In this document: positions 20,430-23,400 of the stretch, one piece after another
How positions within the stretch are numbered: position 1 is the first letter of the stretch
Layout of the letters: each line of letters opens with the position of its first letter
Position numbers and translations under genes: made by a program
Notes under the pieces: generated by a model
The model's input: only the letters and a program-made list of their open reading frames with translations
The model's database searches: none
What the model was told of the DNA's origin: nothing
Source of the DNA: DATMBL01 sp050735975
GTDB taxonomy: Bacteria > Desulfobacterota > Binatia > UBA9968
DNA: 23,400 nt
Direction of reading: 5' to 3'
Assembly: GCA_050735975.1 (NCBI GenBank)
Contig: JBOHVS010000052.1
Location: forward strand, 1 to 23,400

Positions 20430-21413
20430 ATGCATACCTTTAAATTCCTTCGAGCAGCAGATTCTGCGGCGGCGGTGGCGACCGCCGCGCAGCAGGGCGC
20501 CAACGTGCGGTTCGTCGCCGGCGGGACGACGCTGCTGGATTTGATGAAGCTGAACGTCGAGACTCCTTCGCGGGTCATCGACATTAACCGCTTGCCGCTC
20601 GATAAGATCGAAGCAACGTCTGAGGGCGGGCTGAAAATCGGCGCCACGGTTCGAAACTCAGATCTCGCCAATCATCCGACGGTGCAACGCGATTTTGCCG
20701 TGCTGTCGCAAGCAATTCTCGCGGGTGCATCGGCCCAGCTTCGCAACATGGCGACCACGGCCGGCAATCTTTTGCAGCGCACTCGCTGCGTGTACTTCCG
20801 CGACACCGCAATGCCGTGCAACAAACGAGAACCGGGAACCGGATGCCCCGCGATCACCGGCGCCAACCGCATGCTGGCGATCCTGGGCACGAGTGAACAC
20901 TGCATCGCAACCAATCCCTCCGATATGTGCGTGGCGATGGCGGCCCTGGAAGCGACGATCCATGTAGAAGGCGCCACGGGTACGCGTGCGATCCCCATCG
21001 GGGACTTTCATCTTCTACCCGGCAGCACGCCGGATCGCGAAACGGTGCTCGAACATGGTGACCTTATCACACATATTACCCTACCGCCCCCTGTTGCGGG
21101 CAGCAGGCAGGTCTATCTGAAGCTGCGCGACCGTACGTCCTACGAGTTTGCCCTTGCCTCCGCAGCGGTGGTGATCTCGGTTGCAAATGGGCAAATCTCT
21201 CGGGCGCGTATAGCCTTAGGCGGTGTGGGGACCAAGCCATGGCGATCGCTTGAAGCGGAAGCCGCACTCGCCGGCCAATCTCTCAACCAAGCAAACTTCC
21301 GCAAAGCGGCGGAGGCGGCGTTGCGCGACGCCAAACCGCGGAGTGAGAATGGGTTTAAAATCGAACTAGGCAAGCGGTGCCTCACCCACGCGCTTCAGAT
21401 GGCGACGGCATAA
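20430..21413 (+). CDS. paoB: Aldehyde oxidoreductase FAD subunit (PaoB/YagS-like)
   Basis: The FAD-binding subunit passes electrons from the Fe-S clusters to the acceptor. FAD-binding segments are FVAGGTTLLDLMKLN (residues 28-42) and NMATTAGNLLQRTRC (106-120). A cysteine-rich insert, CVYFRDTAMPCNKREPGTGC (Cys120, 130 and 139, with Cys158 further on), matches the extra [4Fe-4S] cluster found in E. coli PaoB and absent from ordinary xanthine dehydrogenases. Length is 327 residues. AGGAG lies about 6-10 bases before the ATG at 20430. The insert and overall similarity are why I call it PaoB, not a CO-dehydrogenase-type medium subunit. Confidence 0.92.
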   Translation: MHTFKFLRAADSAAAVATAAQQGANVRFVAGGTTLLDLMKLNVETPSRVIDINRLPLDKIEATSEGGLKIGATVRNSDLANHPTVQRDFAVLSQAILAGASAQLRNMATTAGNLLQRTRCVYFRDTAMPCNKREPGTGCPAITGANRMLAILGTSEHCIATNPSDMCVAMAALEATIHVEGATGTRAIPIGDFHLLPGSTPDRETVLEHGDLITHITLPPPVAGSRQVYLKLRDRTSYEFALASAAVVISVANGQISRARIALGGVGTKPWRSLEAEAALAGQSLNQANFRKAAEAALRDAKPRSENGFKIELGKRCLTHALQMATA

Positions 21414-21431
21414 TTCATTGAAGGAGCGAAT

Positions 21432-23400
21432 ATGTCAACGACCCAAGAAACCCAAACAACAGGGCCGATCGGTCGAAGCGCGCCCCGCGTGGACGGCCCA
21501 TTGAAGGTAAGCGGAAGAGCGCAGTACACCTCCGACTTCCACTTTCCCGGCCTGCTCTATGCCGTTCCGGTCGAGGCAACGATCGCCAACGGCCGCATCG
21601 TCAAACTCGACACGGCCGCGGCCGAAAAAATGCCCGGCGTGCGCGCGATCTTTCACCGCGAGAACATTGGGAAAATATTCCGGTCGGTTCCAGAGCCGGG
21701 AGTCGAAGGCATCTGCGAAGAGCGTCGGCCGCCATTTGCGGACGATGTAGTTCGCTATTACGGCCAATACATCGCGCTCACCGTGGCGGACACGTTCGAG
21801 ACCGCCAAAGCGGCAGCAGACGCGGTTCGGGTCAAATACAGCGAAGAGCAGCCGAACGTTGCGACCGAGCTCGAAGCAGACGACGATCCCGAGGTGATTG
21901 TCGCCACTTTCGGTCCTCAACGCCGTCTGCAAAGCGAACGCGGTAATGCCGCTGCCGCGTTTGCGAGCGCGCCGGTCAAACTCGACCAAACCTATGTCAC
22001 GCCAGCGGAAACGCACAATCCCATCGAGCTCCACGCGACTACGGCGCTGTGGGACGGTCCGATGTTGACTGTGTACGACTCGACACAAGGGGTCGTCAAT
22101 TGCCGGAGCATACTTGCGCAAATGTTCGGGCTGCCGAAAGAGAACGTTCGCGTCATCACCAAGTTCGTCGGCTCGGGTTTCGGCGGCAAACTTTTTCCAT
22201 GGAGTCACTGTGCGCTCACGGCCGAGGCGGCGCGCCAGTTGGGCAAGCCGGTAAAACTAGTGCTCAGCCGCAAGATGATGTTCCAAACGGTCGGTCACAG
22301 GCCGCGCACGCAGCAGCGCGTACGGTTGGGGGCCACTCCGGAGGGTAAACTCCTCTCGCTCCAGCACGACTATGTCTACCACCGGTCAATACTCGACGGC
22401 CATCACGAGGACTGCGGCGAAGCGACTCCGTTCCAATACAGCGTACCCAACCTCCGCGTGGCGTTCGGACGGGCCAAGCGCAACGTTGGTGCAGCGGCCG
22501 ATATGCGTGGTCCCGGCCGCGTGCCCGGCCTCTATGCAACCGAGTCGGCGATGAATGAATTGGCCGACGAGCTCAAGATCGATCCGGTCAAACTCCGTGT
22601 CATCAACGAGCCGAAAATCGACGAGGGGTTGAAAATACCGTTTTCGTCGCGCCATCTGCTCGAATGCCTAGAACTGGGCGCGGAAAAGTTCGGTTGGTCC
22701 AATCGTACGCCTCAAGTGGGTTCAATGAAGCGCGATGGCTTGATCCTCGGTTGGGGGATGGCGGGATGCTCATGGCTTGCCGGACGTTTCGCTGCAGAAG
22801 CGAATATTCAGCTTCGTGACGATGGCACGGTGCGCGTTGCATGCGCGACCCAGGACATCGGCACCGGCACGTATACGATCCTCGCACAACTTGCAGCACA
22901 AAAGATCGGCATCCCGCTCGAGAAAGTCGAAGTGGCGCTCGGCGACACGTCGCTGCCGAAAGGTCCTCTTTCGGGTGGCTCGCTGGCGACTCCATCGATA
23001 GTGCCCGCGGTATTTGAGGCAGCAGACAATGCGATCGAATCCCTGCTTGGCATCGCAACGACAACCCCGGACTCGCCGTTTGAGAGGCGCAAGTCCGGGG
23101 ATATAGCTTTCGAGGGTGGCAGCGTGTTTGTAAAGGGTGGTGGCGGGACTGGTGGCGTGCCGTTCGCGGATTTGCTTCAGCGCGCCAACCTGCGTCTGGT
23201 CACGGGCAGCGGGAAGTCCGAAGCAAAATTTGGCGATCCAAATCCGAAGTTTTCAATGCATTCATTTGGCTGTCATTTCGTCGAAGTCACATGGATGCCC
23301 GAGATCGCGCGACTGCGCGTCAGCCGAGTTGTGACCGTCATCGATGCGGGACGAATCATAAATCTGCTGGCCGGACGGAACCAGATCGAGGGGGCTGTAG
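21432..23400 (+). CDS. paoC: Aldehyde oxidoreductase Mo-cofactor subunit (PaoC/YagR-like), partial
   Basis: The catalytic large subunit, cut by the right edge after 656 codons without a stop; family members have roughly 730-780. It starts at ATG 21432, with AAGGAG 5 bases upstream and 18 bases after paoB. The N-terminal domain (RSAPRVDGPLKVSGRAQYTSDF) and the cofactor-binding segments ETHNPIELHATTALWDG, KFVGSGFGGKLFPWSH and DMRGPGRVPGLYATESAMNELA are in order. The CATQDIGTGTYTILAQ loop and VVTVIDAGRIINLLAGRNQIEGAV follow. The catalytic Glu of the family lies beyond the window. The family motif usually reads RAPG; here it is RGPG. Together with paoA and paoB it should form a three-subunit enzyme oxidising aldehydes. 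A paoD-type maturation factor may follow outside the window. Confidence 0.93.
   Translation, partial: MSTTQETQTTGPIGRSAPRVDGPLKVSGRAQYTSDFHFPGLLYAVPVEATIANGRIVKLDTAAAEKMPGVRAIFHRENIGKIFRSVPEPGVEGICEERRPPFADDVVRYYGQYIALTVADTFETAKAAADAVRVKYSEEQPNVATELEADDDPEVIVATFGPQRRLQSERGNAAAAFASAPVKLDQTYVTPAETHNPIELHATTALWDGPMLTVYDSTQGVVNCRSILAQMFGLPKENVRVITKFVGSGFGGKLFPWSHCALTAEAARQLGKPVKLVLSRKMMFQTVGHRPRTQQRVRLGATPEGKLLSLQHDYVYHRSILDGHHEDCGEATPFQYSVPNLRVAFGRAKRNVGAAADMRGPGRVPGLYATESAMNELADELKIDPVKLRVINEPKIDEGLKIPFSSRHLLECLELGAEKFGWSNRTPQVGSMKRDGLILGWGMAGCSWLAGRFAAEANIQLRDDGTVRVACATQDIGTGTYTILAQLAAQKIGIPLEKVEVALGDTSLPKGPLSGGSLATPSIVPAVFEAADNAIESLLGIATTTPDSPFERRKSGDIAFEGGSVFVKGGGGTGGVPFADLLQRANLRLVTGSGKSEAKFGDPNPKFSMHSFGCHFVEVTWMPEIARLRVSRVVTVIDAGRIINLLAGRNQIEGAV

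Overview
The window looks like a chromosomal segment of an uncultured soil or groundwater bacterium from a deltaproteobacteria-like lineage (Binatota, Tectomicrobia or Rokubacteria would fit). This placement is a low-confidence inference. It rests on an F420 pathway with actinobacteria-unlike organisation (separate cofG, single-domain cofE), two amidohydrolase-2 proteins, many Tat-type and molybdenum redox genes, and characteristic word-repeat intergenic DNA. No rRNA, complete tRNA or CRISPR array was seen.

Region 1 (1-5954) is metabolic. An amidohydrolase on the minus strand diverges from a tight coenzyme F420 operon, cofG-cofD-cofC-cofE-npdG. The operon makes the deazaflavin chromophore, adds the phospholactyl-type side chain and glutamates, and reduces F420 with NADPH. 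cofH is not in the window. A long inverted repeat spans the end of cofG, and a competing hairpin abuts the cofD start.

Region 2 (6120-8145) is an envelope-stress style module: an ECF sigma factor, its zinc-finger membrane anti-sigma factor, an exported DUF3106-like helical-repeat protein, and a His-rich lipoprotein of 59 residues. Near-identical TTAAC-N-GTCTAA promoters precede the sigma gene and the lipoprotein gene, which suggests autoregulation and a local regulon.

Region 3 (8163-11457) holds a second amidohydrolase (minus), an arginine-deiminase-fold protein lacking the usual catalytic His, and a small membrane zinc-ribbon protein.

Region 4 (11570-16080) is accessory DNA. It carries a hipB-hipA pair behind an operator-rich promoter, a possible PIN-domain scrap, a Fic AMP-transferase facing hipA whose 5' end lies in a regularly spaced repeat array, and a truncated unknown protein. 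A 58-nt 3' fragment of tRNA-Leu(CAA) at 16088-16145 marks a likely integration boundary.

Region 5 (16150-19910) is a patchwork of decayed DNA: a frameshifted tyrosine recombinase, a short SDR-like C-terminus, an intact Tat-exported VOC protein, a DUF2721 membrane protein, a truncated and frameshifted arylesterase-like hydrolase, and a frameshifted Tat leader.

Region 6 (19924-23400) is a paoABC-type molybdenum aldehyde oxidoreductase operon. paoC runs off the right edge.
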